NCBI GenBank assembly: GCA_025361935.1
Contig: JANYJB010000068.1
Coordinates: 1 to 64,000 of the forward strand
Direction of reading: 5' to 3'
Length of the DNA stretch: 64,000 nt
DNA from: Verrucomicrobiota bacterium
GTDB lineage: Bacteria > Verrucomicrobiota > Verrucomicrobiia > Opitutales > Opitutaceae
Shown here: piece by piece, positions 8,621 to 17,598 of the stretch
Numbering within the stretch: position 1 is the first letter of the stretch
How the letters are laid out: every line of letters begins with the position of its first letter
Notes under the pieces: generated by a model
The model's database searches: none
The model's input: the letters and a program-made list of their open reading frames with translations, nothing else
Told to the model about the DNA's origin: nothing
Made by a program: the position numbers and the translations under genes

Positions 8621-9911
8621 AAGGTTTCCGTTGGTTTAAGTTTTCCTGAATTTTGAGGAGAAGGTCGGAAGCCATGCCCTCCAAGACACGCATCCCGCAT
8701 TGCGTAAAATCAATCGTCTTGGGGTCGATGCACTCTCCAGCCTGGGCCGCGAGAGCGTTCAATCCGTAGTTTTCAAGCAGCTCTGGCACCTCGTCCGGCA
8801 GCGGATAGTTGAGCAAGAGCAGCTCGGGGTGAAAACGCGCGATGAGTTCAGGAGGGATCGTCTGCGCAGCTCGAATTCGGGCCGCCGTGGAATCGGTGAC
8901 GGAAGAAGTCCCCGATACAAACCCAATCGATTTCGGAGGGTTTGCATGAATATTTTGCCACGTGCCCGAACCCATGAAAAAAATTCCCTCTGTCGCCGGG
9001 TTCGCCTCCTTTTCGTCGCGACTAGTATATCTGCGAAAAGCCTCCATCGGCCAGTCACCATCCAGCATAGCAAAGATTTCCTGCATCACACTCTTGGTCC
9101 ATGAAGAGGATGAGGAGCCCTTCATTTCGCCGAACTTGTCGATCTCGTCCACTTGCACGATCAAGCGCTTGTGCAGGGACGCCTGACGGAGAATCATGAA
9201 CTGAGTAGGCTCGTATTCCTTTCCCACGCCCTGCGGCATCCAGCGAGCGAAGGAAATCATCATGTGCTTCGCGTCGACTTGTTCGGCAAGCACCTTGGCG
9301 AGCTTCGATTTTCCCACACCCGTGGGTCCGGCGATCAGCGGATAAACCCGCGGCCGAAGAATCGAATTTCGATGGGACTGCGAAAAGAACAGCTCCGCGA
9401 GAGAGGAACAGCGAGTGACAACCGCGGATTGGCTGCGAGTGAGCACATGACCCTGTCCGTTCAGTTTTGCCGCCCCCACCTGCGGCGAACCTTCATCATA
9501 TTCGTCAATGACCAGATCAGCCTCCGACTGGGTCATCGATTTGTGGTAGACCGCTTCGGAAATTAGCTGGCCTGCCAGTTCCCGGTTGTTTGCCGCGAGC
9601 TGGGTCTCGCGCAAAAAATCCAGTAGCCTTGCACTCGAAAATTTGGCCAGCAAGTGGCCGCACACGGCAGCGAAAAGTTCCATCCTGCCCTTGGGCACCA
9701 TGCCCCACCAGAGCTTCTCGTTCTCCGTGAGCCAGACGAGGGGATCGCCCGTTGGCGAAGGAACGTCGATGCCGGCGACTCTAAGCCAACGCCATACGGA
9801 AAAAGCCATCCGGCGTTGCACGGCAAACGGCACTTCGGACATCACCGATTTGAAATTGATGTAGCCTATCAAAGCGCGAGATGTGACTTGGTTTTTAAAT
9901 TTCGGGTTCAT
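8610..9911 (-). CDS. AAA+ ATPase, ClpX/Lon-like
   Basis: Walker A AGPTGVGKSKLAK; Walker B RLIVQVDEIDK; start MNPKFKNQ overlaps the upstream stop. Confidence 0.85.
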   Translation of the reverse strand: MNPKFKNQVTSRALIGYINFKSVMSEVPFAVQRRMAFSVWRWLRVAGIDVPSPTGDPLVWLTENEKLWWGMVPKGRMELFAAVCGHLLAKFSSARLLDFLRETQLAANNRELAGQLISEAVYHKSMTQSEADLVIDEYDEGSPQVGAAKLNGQGHVLTRSQSAVVTRCSSLAELFFSQSHRNSILRPRVYPLIAGPTGVGKSKLAKVLAEQVDAKHMMISFARWMPQGVGKEYEPTQFMILRQASLHKRLIVQVDEIDKFGEMKGSSSSSWTKSVMQEIFAMLDGDWPMEAFRRYTSRDEKEANPATEGIFFMGSGTWQNIHANPPKSIGFVSGTSSVTDSTAARIRAAQTIPPELIARFHPELLLLNYPLPDEVPELLENYGLNALAAQAGECIDPKTIDFTQCGMRVLEGMASDLLLKIQENLNQRKPYAG

Positions 9912-10276
9912 GCAGCACCCTCCAAATCCCAAGGACCATACAAATACAGAGCCCCTTCATCGATCCGCACCCCGAGGAACAAATCATCGGTCTCACCGGA
10001 CACCGTCAGCGAAAAGCCGATGAGTTCCACCATCCCGATGGGGGCGCGCCCCAAATTGGAGTTGGCTCGCAGCACTTTTCCAATCTGGCGCAGGAAGCCC
10101 GCGATCAAGGGAAGTGAGCTGACATCAGGCTCCAACCGCTCTCCGAAGCTGCACAGGTGTTCCACGGCCCCATGCGTGATGGAAAGCGGGCCACCTATGG
10201 CTTCGACCCACGACGGGATCTTTTCCTGAATCGCAACGACAATACAGTCTGCTTTGATGCGGTGGTGCTTCGGCAT
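9908..10276 (-). CDS. Hypothetical protein (122 aa)
   Basis: Operon position; start MPKHHRIK. Confidence 0.65.
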   Translation of the reverse strand: MPKHHRIKADCIVVAIQEKIPSWVEAIGGPLSITHGAVEHLCSFGERLEPDVSSLPLIAGFLRQIGKVLRANSNLGRAPIGMVELIGFSLTVSGETDDLFLGVRIDEGALYLYGPWDLEGAA

Positions 10277-10292
10277 GCTACTCTCCCATTTT

Positions 10293-10742
10293 TCAAGGTT
10301 GTGGGGTATGACGATGCACCAACTCCGTGATCTGACGGCATGCCGCATCGTTCTTTGCGAGGCGCTCTAAAATCAGCCCCATCAAATGTGCATACTGCGC
10401 ATGATCCTTGGACCACATTCGGTGCGCGTTGATATGTTTCAGGCAGTCGCCCGGACGATGAATCGCGAGTAACTCCTCAAAGTCGTTTACGACTACGGAC
10501 TGTAGTTCTAAGGGCGCGTCCGCCGCGAGATCGAGAACACGGCAGAACTCGTCACCGAGTTGGTCGGCCAGAAAAGCGATCTCCTCACGCCCAGGCAATG
10601 CGCAGCCTACGGAGGCAGCGATGTTGTCGAGTGCGAGGATAAGTGCCCGCTGACCGGCCTCGTCCCGTTGCGAGAAATCAACGAACAAAAGCGCATAGGA
10701 AGTTCCAAGGCGGCTATACGGGTCGATGTGATTGGAGTGCAT
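10293..10742 (-). CDS. Hypothetical protein (149 aa)
   Basis: Operon position, tight spacing. Confidence 0.65.
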   Translation of the reverse strand: MHSNHIDPYSRLGTSYALLFVDFSQRDEAGQRALILALDNIAASVGCALPGREEIAFLADQLGDEFCRVLDLAADAPLELQSVVVNDFEELLAIHRPGDCLKHINAHRMWSKDHAQYAHLMGLILERLAKNDAACRQITELVHRHTPQP

Positions 10743-10754
10743 TGTAATTCTAGG

Positions 10755-11360
10755 TTAAGCGGCCAGTTCTTCGATGACGGGGATCAACGCGCCCGGTTCG
10801 AGTATCCACTCCACGCGAGTGTTGTCTTGGGCTAGCGAGTCAAAGACGTAGATGACGATGAGCGCGACATTGCCGGCGGCGATTTCTTCCGCGGAAGAGC
10901 GGCAGAGCGCATAACAAAGCAGCTGAGCGGCATCGACGGCGCGGGCCGTTGCGCGGAAACGTTTAACCACTTTGAGTTCCACCACTGCGGCGATGTTGCT
11001 CGCCACTGTGCCTACCGCGTCGGGCTTGCCAACGAGACGCAGGCCCTCATGGCGGACCTTTGAGTTAGTGCTAGTCGCCACGAAGCCAGCGTCATCAAGA
11101 GCCTTGATCGCGCCAGACAACACATGGTTGGAGCGGGCGTCGTAAGGCTCCTCGCCGCGAAGGAGTAACTTAAAATCACGATCGAGGTTATTGAAACCGA
11201 CGATGGGTTCCTCTCCGCGGCGGTCGATGACCTCACGAGGGCCTCCGTATGCCAGATTCATGTTCCAGAGATGTTTGTCGATACGAGCGCGGAGGTTGGG
11301 GTGATTTTCCCAGATGCAGTGGGAAAATTTGTGAATGTGACGGTCGGCGATGATTTTCAT
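10755..11360 (-). CDS. PD-(D/E)XK nuclease-like protein
   Basis: GKPDAVGTVASNIAAVVELKVVKRF matches the D...ELK core of PD-(D/E)XK. Confidence 0.7.
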   Translation of the reverse strand: MKIIADRHIHKFSHCIWENHPNLRARIDKHLWNMNLAYGGPREVIDRRGEEPIVGFNNLDRDFKLLLRGEEPYDARSNHVLSGAIKALDDAGFVATSTNSKVRHEGLRLVGKPDAVGTVASNIAAVVELKVVKRFRATARAVDAAQLLCYALCRSSAEEIAAGNVALIVIYVFDSLAQDNTRVEWILEPGALIPVIEELAA

Positions 11361-11368
11361 AGTTAATA

Positions 11369-11713
11369 TTAGGTTTCAGGAACGGCGTCGGCCAAGACGC
11401 CGAAAAGGATGCTGTCGTTGAAATCACACAACAGTAGCGGCAGGGGCGTCGGGTCTTGGACGTCCCGCAGGCGATAAGGAAGCAACACGGCGTGGGGATG
11501 GCGGGGCAAGCGCCCCTGCAAGCCGGCACAGCGGCTGATCAGGTCGCACGTCTGACGCTCCAAACGTTCTTGCCGCCGAGACGGAACGTCAGCGGCCACC
11601 TCGCGCATGGCCCACGCAAAATTTTCGGTCACGAAGACGCCAACCACCAGAAGGTTTCCCGGCACAAACTCGTCGAGCGGGTGGGCGGCAATGTCTGGGC
11701 GGAAGGTCGGCAC
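11369..11713 (-). CDS. Hypothetical protein (114 aa), first gene of operon, GTG start
   Basis: ORF immediately downstream of a palindrome. Confidence 0.55.
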   Translation of the reverse strand: MPTFRPDIAAHPLDEFVPGNLLVVGVFVTENFAWAMREVAADVPSRRQERLERQTCDLISRCAGLQGRLPRHPHAVLLPYRLRDVQDPTPLPLLLCDFNDSILFGVLADAVPET

Positions 11714-11719
11714 ACCTTA

Positions 11720-11742
11720 TATATGTTACCGGGTAACATATA
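11720..11742. promoter_or_regulatory. 23-bp perfect palindrome in divergent intergenic region (probable operator)
   Basis: tatatgttacc-g-ggtaacatata. Confidence 0.75.
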
Positions 11743-11792
11743 AAGCAAGTAGAAAGCTTGCGTGCAGGCGCGGATTCCGGTCGAACAACGGC

Positions 11793-12194
11793 GTGCCTAT
11801 TCAAAGACCAGCCCCCACTTCCGTTTGCGTGCATCCCGCACTGCTCGACCGGCTGCGGGGTTCGGCCAAGGTGCTCGACATAAGCATGAACAGCGCGGTG
11901 CTCAAGGCCTGCGACGATCTGTCGGCAATTCTGAACAAGGGCTGGCGGCCCAAGGCGCGGGTCGCCCACGACGGCACCACGTATTTGATGCTGAGGATTG
12001 CACCGGAAATAAAAAAAGGGTGGGACGAAGCCGCCAAAGACGCGGAGCTGACGTTCTCCGCATTCGCACGTCTCGGCTCCCTCGCCACGCTGCTCGCCAT
12101 CGAGCACAAGACACAGGTCGTCTGGCCGCTGCAATTCAAGCGGCAGGACTTCGTCAGGGCCGTATCCCTCGCGAACACCGACGGCTGGCTTTGA
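11793..12194 (+). CDS. Putative tandem ribbon-helix-helix (Arc/CopG-like) regulator
   Basis: Two RHH-like segments: SVCVHPALLDRLRGSAKVLDISMNSAVLKACDDL and LMLRIAPEIKKGWDEAAKDAELTFSAFARLGSLATLL. Confidence 0.55.
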   Translation: MPIQRPAPTSVCVHPALLDRLRGSAKVLDISMNSAVLKACDDLSAILNKGWRPKARVAHDGTTYLMLRIAPEIKKGWDEAAKDAELTFSAFARLGSLATLLAIEHKTQVVWPLQFKRQDFVRAVSLANTDGWL

Positions 12195-12313
12195 TCCAAG
12201 GCTTTTCGGAGGGGACGTGTGACCCGTCGCGGGGCGTTTCGCCCCGCGCGGTTCACGGTGTGGCTGCGGTTGCACCGCTTTCAGGCATTCCGCTTGGGAT
12301 CGGTATCAACCTC

Positions 12314-12700
12314 ATGCCCCAAAAAGCATATCACCTCGTCCCCCATCGTCCTCGTCTCGGTTTCTTGCCGATTCTGGTTCTTTCCGCCCTTCACACAAAT
12401 TCCTTCGGTGAAATCAGCCCTTCACTCGATTTCCTCGCCAACACCCTTGGCTCTCCCGTGGAGGGGCGGGCCATCGCCACGGCTGTCGCCCGCTATCACG
12501 GACTGGAAACATCAACGTGTCTTCTGCTGGTCGGGAAAAAGTATCGCGCCGTCTGGAGCGTGGATGGAGATCTCGAGCGCGTTGAAGCGCTCGCTCGCGA
12601 ACTGTCGGCGAATTTCGCCGGCGATTTTAATGGCGTTCGCGATCTCAGGCCGACCGCACCGCAACCCGAAACGGAAATTGAAAGAGAGGGTTCGCTATGA
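12314..12700 (+). CDS. Hypothetical protein
   Basis: MPQKAYHLVPHRPRLGFLPILVLSALH..., stop/start coupling with next ORF. Confidence 0.5.
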   Translation: MPQKAYHLVPHRPRLGFLPILVLSALHTNSFGEISPSLDFLANTLGSPVEGRAIATAVARYHGLETSTCLLLVGKKYRAVWSVDGDLERVEALARELSANFAGDFNGVRDLRPTAPQPETEIEREGSL

Positions 12701-13275
12701 AACCACGCGTTTTACTCAGTATTATCCTTGGGTTGCTGGCTGCTGGCGAGTCCCGCAGCCAAGTCGAAAACCGCCCCGCGCTTTCGCTCGTCCGCAGCGG
12801 AACAGTCCTTGGCGACAATCTCCTCGAACGGTTGGGGGCCGCTGCCAAGTCCGCAGGCTATCACGTCGAGGTCGCCGATATCCGCGCTCAGGCGGGTGGC
12901 ATTCAACTGGTATTGCCCGGCCTAGTGCTGACTCCAGCTGCCGACTACCTCCAGAAGCCCATTCGCATTCCCGTCGTGATCTTGATTGGCCGCTCGGAAC
13001 GGCTGTCCGTTTCATTTAGGGCTATCACACGCCCCAGTGATCCGCTGTCCGAGGGCTCCGCGGTCCGCATCGTTCTCCGCCAGATCCTAGATGACAAGGT
13101 GGTCGCGCATCAGACAACCAAGCTGGTCCAAGGCTGGACCACTCCGGCGCTCGACTGGGTTGCCGACCGCGACTGGCGCGCCGGCGAATTGGTCGTGGAA
13201 ATTATCCCGATGTTCTCAGGAGCCGTAAAAATCACCCTGCCGCAGGGACTACTCCTGCCGGTGATCAAAAAATAA
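12697..13275 (+). CDS. Hypothetical secreted protein
   Basis: N-terminal hydrophobic signal MKPRVLLSIILGLLAAG. Confidence 0.6.
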   Translation: MKPRVLLSIILGLLAAGESRSQVENRPALSLVRSGTVLGDNLLERLGAAAKSAGYHVEVADIRAQAGGIQLVLPGLVLTPAADYLQKPIRIPVVILIGRSERLSVSFRAITRPSDPLSEGSAVRIVLRQILDDKVVAHQTTKLVQGWTTPALDWVADRDWRAGELVVEIIPMFSGAVKITLPQGLLLPVIKK

Positions 13276-13288
13276 GCAGCTGATTCAG

Positions 13289-13322
13289 CGTTTGCCTGAG
13301 GCGCTTTGCGCCTCGGCAAACG
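13289..13322 (+). terminator. Stem-loop downstream of the 12697-13275 CDS
   Basis: cgtttgcctgaggcgc-ttt-gcgcctcggcaaacg (one bulge), no U-tract. Confidence 0.5.
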
Positions 13323-13410
13323 TCCTAACCATGGACCTCGCAATCCGCGTTCTCGTCTTACGGCAGAACGTCACTGCACCCAACAAAAACAACAACACAC
13401 CTCGACTCAT

Positions 13411-14025
13411 CTATGAATACTTCATCTCGCCATTGCCAGCGGTGAGCGCGACGAGCCCGCATTCGTCCAAAGCTGAGACCAAAGCGGCTCTGTTGCGTTG
13501 AGAGCCATAATAGCGGGTGAGCGCCAAATCCTGATTAAAGTCTCCCATCACGAAAAACTCATCATCGGGATACGTTCGACGTAGATTCAGCCAGTCGAAT
13601 TTTTGGAGTGCGAGCGCCTCTCGGAACGCCACTCCTCCAACCGAGGGGTAGCCATGCCACTTGTCTCCACCCCAGGGAAGGACGGTTCCAAAGACCAGAA
13701 AGGGCAACTCCCCGTCTGGGTAAGCGCGTGCGGCGGTAGTTCGAATCGGATCACTTGTCGCCAACTGCTCCAACCGATGCTTTGACCAAATCATTGCCCA
13801 TCGGTCGGCTGAAGTGTCCCGTCCGGGAATGCCATCACGCCCCTCGGCGGAACTACAGGAATGAGGAAGGCTTGGCGTGAAGTCCCGATGCGTCTCGGTG
13901 AGCACCCACACGTCTGCGGCTATTTTATCGGTATACTGCCGTAAGGCATCACGACGAACTACCGTAGCCGCACGCTCAAGATTCCAGTTCGCAAGTTTCA
14001 CGCGACGGTATCCGTGGAGGGGCAT
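13411..14025 (-). CDS. Endonuclease/exonuclease/phosphatase-family protein, probably C-terminally truncated
   Basis: VKLANWNLERA, ADVWVLTETH, FFVMGDFNQDL; the expected C-terminal DH motif is absent. Confidence 0.7.
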   Translation of the reverse strand: MPLHGYRRVKLANWNLERAATVVRRDALRQYTDKIAADVWVLTETHRDFTPSLPHSCSSAEGRDGIPGRDTSADRWAMIWSKHRLEQLATSDPIRTTAARAYPDGELPFLVFGTVLPWGGDKWHGYPSVGGVAFREALALQKFDWLNLRRTYPDDEFFVMGDFNQDLALTRYYGSQRNRAALVSALDECGLVALTAGNGEMKYS

Positions 14026-14101
14026 GGTCAGAGTCTCATCCGCCCACTTTCGTCTTCACAAGAAAATGATCCGTGCTCATGGCACCGTCGCTTCTGCGCC
14101 T

Positions 14102-14449
14102 TCATCGCCGCCCGACTCTCGTCCGAAACGCCACATACTTCACCCCGTCAACCGGCAGCATGAAGGACTCCCAGATGTCCCCCGCTCCGCCTCGGCAGCG
14201 GAGCAGCGTTATGACCTCTTCGCCCTGCACCAGCACGATGTTCCCCTCGTGACCGCTTCCCGCCGCTCCTGTTGATTCGAAGAACTCGAAAAAACACCGC
14301 TTGCGCGCATCCGCCACGTAGAACTCCGCCTTCAGCAGCTCCGCCCCGGGCGACGGGAAAAGACTCCGCAGCTCCTGCGGCAACTGAGCAAACCTACACG
14401 GCTCGCAATGATTGCGCAGATAGAAGACCACTCGCGCTATGGCCGTCAT
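14102..14449 (-). CDS. Hypothetical protein (115 aa)
   Basis: Overlaps the end of the exonuclease ORF. Confidence 0.55.
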   Translation of the reverse strand: MTAIARVVFYLRNHCEPCRFAQLPQELRSLFPSPGAELLKAEFYVADARKRCFFEFFESTGAAGSGHEGNIVLVQGEEVITLLRCRGGAGDIWESFMLPVDGVKYVAFRTRVGRR

Positions 14450-15015
14450 AACGGAAACTCCATTTTGACGGCTTCCAGCCCAGCCGCTTTATCCGCACCG
14501 CCTTTGATCTTCAGCATCCGCAAAAAGGCGTCGGCCAGAATTTGCACATCGCCCAACGCATCGTGCCGGCAACGCCCCTCGGTCGAAATCTCCAGCCGCT
14601 CGGCGAGCGCATCCAGATTGTGCGGTCCGCCGTAGCCCCAAAGTGACCGCGCCACTGCCAGCGAGTCCACGAACGTCACCTCGCGCATCGGCAGTCCATG
14701 CCGCACGCACGCCGCCCGGATGAAACGCATGTCGAAGCGCCCTCCGTTGTGCGCCACCAACGTCGCATCCCCCGCAAACCGGGAAAACATCGCCAGTCCC
14801 TCCGCCGCATCCGGCGCATCCGCGACATCCTCGTTACCTATTCCCGTGATTTCGGAAATCACCCACGGGATTGCCCGCGCCGGACGCACATACGTCGAAA
14901 ACGTATCCTCACGCACGAGCCGCCCCTCGCGAATCCGCGTCCCGGCGATTTGGATGATCTCGTGGTAATTGGGCGACAGCCCTGTCGTTTCCAGGTCAAA
15001 TATTACAAAATTCAT
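14446..15015 (-). CDS. DnaQ-like 3'-5' exonuclease (DEDDh), motifs intact
   Basis: MNFVIFDLETTGLSPNYHEIIQIAG; HNGGRFDMRF; RHDALGDVQI. Confidence 0.88.
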   Translation of the reverse strand: MNFVIFDLETTGLSPNYHEIIQIAGTRIREGRLVREDTFSTYVRPARAIPWVISEITGIGNEDVADAPDAAEGLAMFSRFAGDATLVAHNGGRFDMRFIRAACVRHGLPMREVTFVDSLAVARSLWGYGGPHNLDALAERLEISTEGRCRHDALGDVQILADAFLRMLKIKGGADKAAGLEAVKMEFPL

Positions 15016-15048
15016 GGTTATCAGTGGTTCTGAACCGAATTTACCAGC

Positions 15049-15095
15049 AAGGGGTGGACATCCGATGTCAGCCCCCATGCGATAACGTAGCGATC
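15049..15095 (+). promoter_or_regulatory. Shared 46-bp promoter/operator block, copy A
   Basis: aggggtggacatccgatgtcagcccccatgcgataacgtagcgatc directly before ATG. Confidence 0.6.
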
Positions 15096-16133
15096 ATGCC
15101 AAAACCCAAGCCAGTTCGCCGCCCCCGGTCCCGCTCCGCCCCCAAGCGTGATTTCCTGTCTTCGCGTCCGCCCCTCGCTCGGATGATCGCCATCCACAAC
15201 ACCCTTAAGGAAGAGGTATTCCCGAACGCCAACACCCTTTCCAAGCAACTCGAAGTTTCCCCGCGCACCATCCAGCGCGACATGGAGTTTATGCGCGACC
15301 AACTCGGCCTGCCCATCGACTACGACGAGTCCCGGTTCGGCTTTTACTACACGAGCGACGTGGAAGCCTTCCCGACCATCCACCTCAGCGAAGGTGAACT
15401 GCTGGCCCTTGCCTTCGCCAAGGAGGCATTGCAGGCCAACCAAGGGACACCCTACGCCGGCGCCCTCGCTACCGCCTTCAACAAACTTGCCACCTCGCTC
15501 TCGAACACCGTCAGCTTTTCGCCCGGCGAACTCGCCGGCTTGTTTTCCTTCCGCACCGCCGGTCGCGCTCCCGTGGACGAAGCCCTCTTCGTCCCTCTCG
15601 GCCAAGCCGTGCTCGAACAGCAGGCCGTCACCTTCGGTTACCGCAAATCTCCTAGCGAGCCTGCGGAGCACCGCCACGTCGAGCCCTACCACCTAGCCTC
15701 GATCAACGGCGTTTGGTATCTCGCCGCCATGGATCTTGATCGCGGGGCCATGCGCACCTTTGCGCTCAACCGCATGAGCGCGCTCACCCCGCTCAAACGC
15801 CATTTCAAACGCCCGGTGGATTTCTCCCCCGACGCCTATTTCGGCGACAGCTTCGGCCCCTTCCGTGGAGACGACGAAGCCATGACCGTGCGCATCGCTT
15901 TTAAGCGCTACGCGGCCGGCATCGTCCGCGAAAGGCTCTGGCACCGGTCGCAGGTCATCGAAGAAAAACTCGACGGCGCCCTGGAACTCCAACTTCACGT
16001 CAGAGACAGCTACGAAACCCTCCGCTGGGTGCTCGGGTGGGGTGACCAAGCGCAACTCCTCTCGCCTCCGCATCTCGTCGAAGAAATGCGAGCCATGGTC
16101 GCCGAGATTCAATCTGCCTACGACCCGGCCTAA
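15096..16133 (+). CDS. WYL-domain transcriptional regulator with N-terminal HTH
   Basis: NANTLSKQLEVSPRTIQRDMEFMRDQLGLPIDYD...VEPYHLASINGVWYLAAMDLDRGAMRTFALNRM. Confidence 0.9.
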   Translation: MPKPKPVRRPRSRSAPKRDFLSSRPPLARMIAIHNTLKEEVFPNANTLSKQLEVSPRTIQRDMEFMRDQLGLPIDYDESRFGFYYTSDVEAFPTIHLSEGELLALAFAKEALQANQGTPYAGALATAFNKLATSLSNTVSFSPGELAGLFSFRTAGRAPVDEALFVPLGQAVLEQQAVTFGYRKSPSEPAEHRHVEPYHLASINGVWYLAAMDLDRGAMRTFALNRMSALTPLKRHFKRPVDFSPDAYFGDSFGPFRGDDEAMTVRIAFKRYAAGIVRERLWHRSQVIEEKLDGALELQLHVRDSYETLRWVLGWGDQAQLLSPPHLVEEMRAMVAEIQSAYDPA

Positions 16134-16204
16134 AAGGGTAGGACGTGACCCGTTTACCCCGATACTTTGGGGCAGGGCGCCAACAACACGCGCACATTTC
16201 CCAA

Positions 16205-16250
16205 AGGGGTCGTCAACGCATGTCAGCCCCCGCCCGTTATTGTGGGCGGA
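16205..16250 (+). promoter_or_regulatory. Shared 46-bp promoter/operator block, copy B
   Basis: aggggtcgtcaacgcatgtcagcccccgcccgttattgtgggcgga directly before ATG at 16251. Confidence 0.6.
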
Positions 16251-16910
16251 ATGACATCCCGAGCCACCCCGTCCGCTAAAGTGGCGTCCGTGCAAACGTC
16301 GCTTCCCAACCTCGTCGTCTTCTATCTTGAAACCACCGGGTTTACGCCGGACCGGCACGAAATCATCCAGATCGCCGCGGTGCGACTCGCCACCGACGGC
16401 TCCATCGTCGACACGTTTTTCACCTGCGTCCGCCCGCGCTTCCCCGTGCCGCGGCACGTCACGGTGCTGACCGGCATCCGCAACGCCGATGTGGCCGGCG
16501 CGCCTGCCGCCCCCGAGGCCCTGCGCGCCTTCGCGCGTTTCTTCGAGGACGCAGGGGTGGGCGGCACGGCGCCGATTCTCGTGGCTCACAACGGTCACCG
16601 CTTCGGCCTGCGTTTCATCGCCGACGCCTGCGCCCTCCACTCGCTGCCTCTGCGCCCCGTGCGCTTCATCGACAGTATCTGGCTCGCCCGCACCCTCTGG
16701 CCCGCCGATTCTCTGCACAACCTCGACACGGTCGCCGAACGCCTCGGCATCGACGTGAACGCACCACGCTATCGTCATCACGACGCCCGCTCCGGTGTCC
16801 AGATCTTGGCAACCGCAGTGCACCGCATGGTTCAGCATCTTTTACCAGTTGCCCCTGTTAAACAGCTCCAAGCCGAAGCCCGTGAACATGATTTCATCGC
16901 AACCGCATAA
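16251..16910 (+). CDS. DnaQ-like exonuclease paralog with degenerate catalytic motifs
   Basis: VVFYLETTGFTPDRHEIIQIAA (DxE to YxE), HNGHRFGLRF (D to G), HHDARSGVQI. Confidence 0.8.
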   Translation: MTSRATPSAKVASVQTSLPNLVVFYLETTGFTPDRHEIIQIAAVRLATDGSIVDTFFTCVRPRFPVPRHVTVLTGIRNADVAGAPAAPEALRAFARFFEDAGVGGTAPILVAHNGHRFGLRFIADACALHSLPLRPVRFIDSIWLARTLWPADSLHNLDTVAERLGIDVNAPRYRHHDARSGVQILATAVHRMVQHLLPVAPVKQLQAEAREHDFIATA

Positions 16911-17598
16911 CCTGCCAAGCTTCGTCATCATCGACCTTCAAACCACCGGCGTTTCGCCGGACCGGCACGAGATCATTCAGATCGCCGCCGCGCGGATCAA
17001 TGCCGACGGTTCTGTCGGCGCCCATTTATCCACCTACGTCCGTCCCTGCAATTGCGTGCCGCTGCACATCACGACGCTGACCGGTATCCGAGACGCCGAC
17101 GTGGACGACGCGCCCACCGCTCCCGAGGCGCTGCGCACCCTTGCCCGCTTCGTCGAGGACTCCGCCGAAGTCGGGGCGGGCGATCCCATGATTGTCACCA
17201 TCAAGGGCCACATACCCTTCATCGCCGCCGCCTGCGCCCGCCACGCGCTCCCGGTGCGTCCAGTGCGCTTCATCGACCCTCTCTGTTTTTTCCACGACTT
17301 CTTTTATATGTTTTCATTTCAATTAACGATCTTCCCCGACGAAGCAGACCAGACCGATATATTCGACCCGACCGACATGGGTATCTCGACGGTCATGGCC
17401 AACCCGGCCGACGTGGTGTCCGCGATCAAAGAATGGCTCGGCATCGACGCCTCAGGCCGACCCCATCCCCGCCATGACGGAGCCGACATCCGCGTGCGCC
17501 TGTTCACTAGAATGGTGCGGCATGCTACTGAGTTTTTGTGGGATGCGAAAGATCTCCAAGCCAAAGCCTGCGAGCATGATTTCATCGCGACCACATAA
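16888..17598 (+). CDS. Second degenerate DnaQ-like paralog overlapping the previous gene
   Basis: VIIDLQTTGVSPDRHEIIQIAA (E to Q); motif II lost (TIKGHIPFIAA). Confidence 0.7.
   Translation: MISSQPHNLPSFVIIDLQTTGVSPDRHEIIQIAAARINADGSVGAHLSTYVRPCNCVPLHITTLTGIRDADVDDAPTAPEALRTLARFVEDSAEVGAGDPMIVTIKGHIPFIAAACARHALPVRPVRFIDPLCFFHDFFYMFSFQLTIFPDEADQTDIFDPTDMGISTVMANPADVVSAIKEWLGIDASGRPHPRHDGADIRVRLFTRMVRHATEFLWDAKDLQAKACEHDFIATT

Noticed and set aside
15693-16838. 381-aa minus-strand ORF across the WYL and exonuclease genes
   Set aside because: Antisense to two well-supported genes and spans their intergenic promoter.
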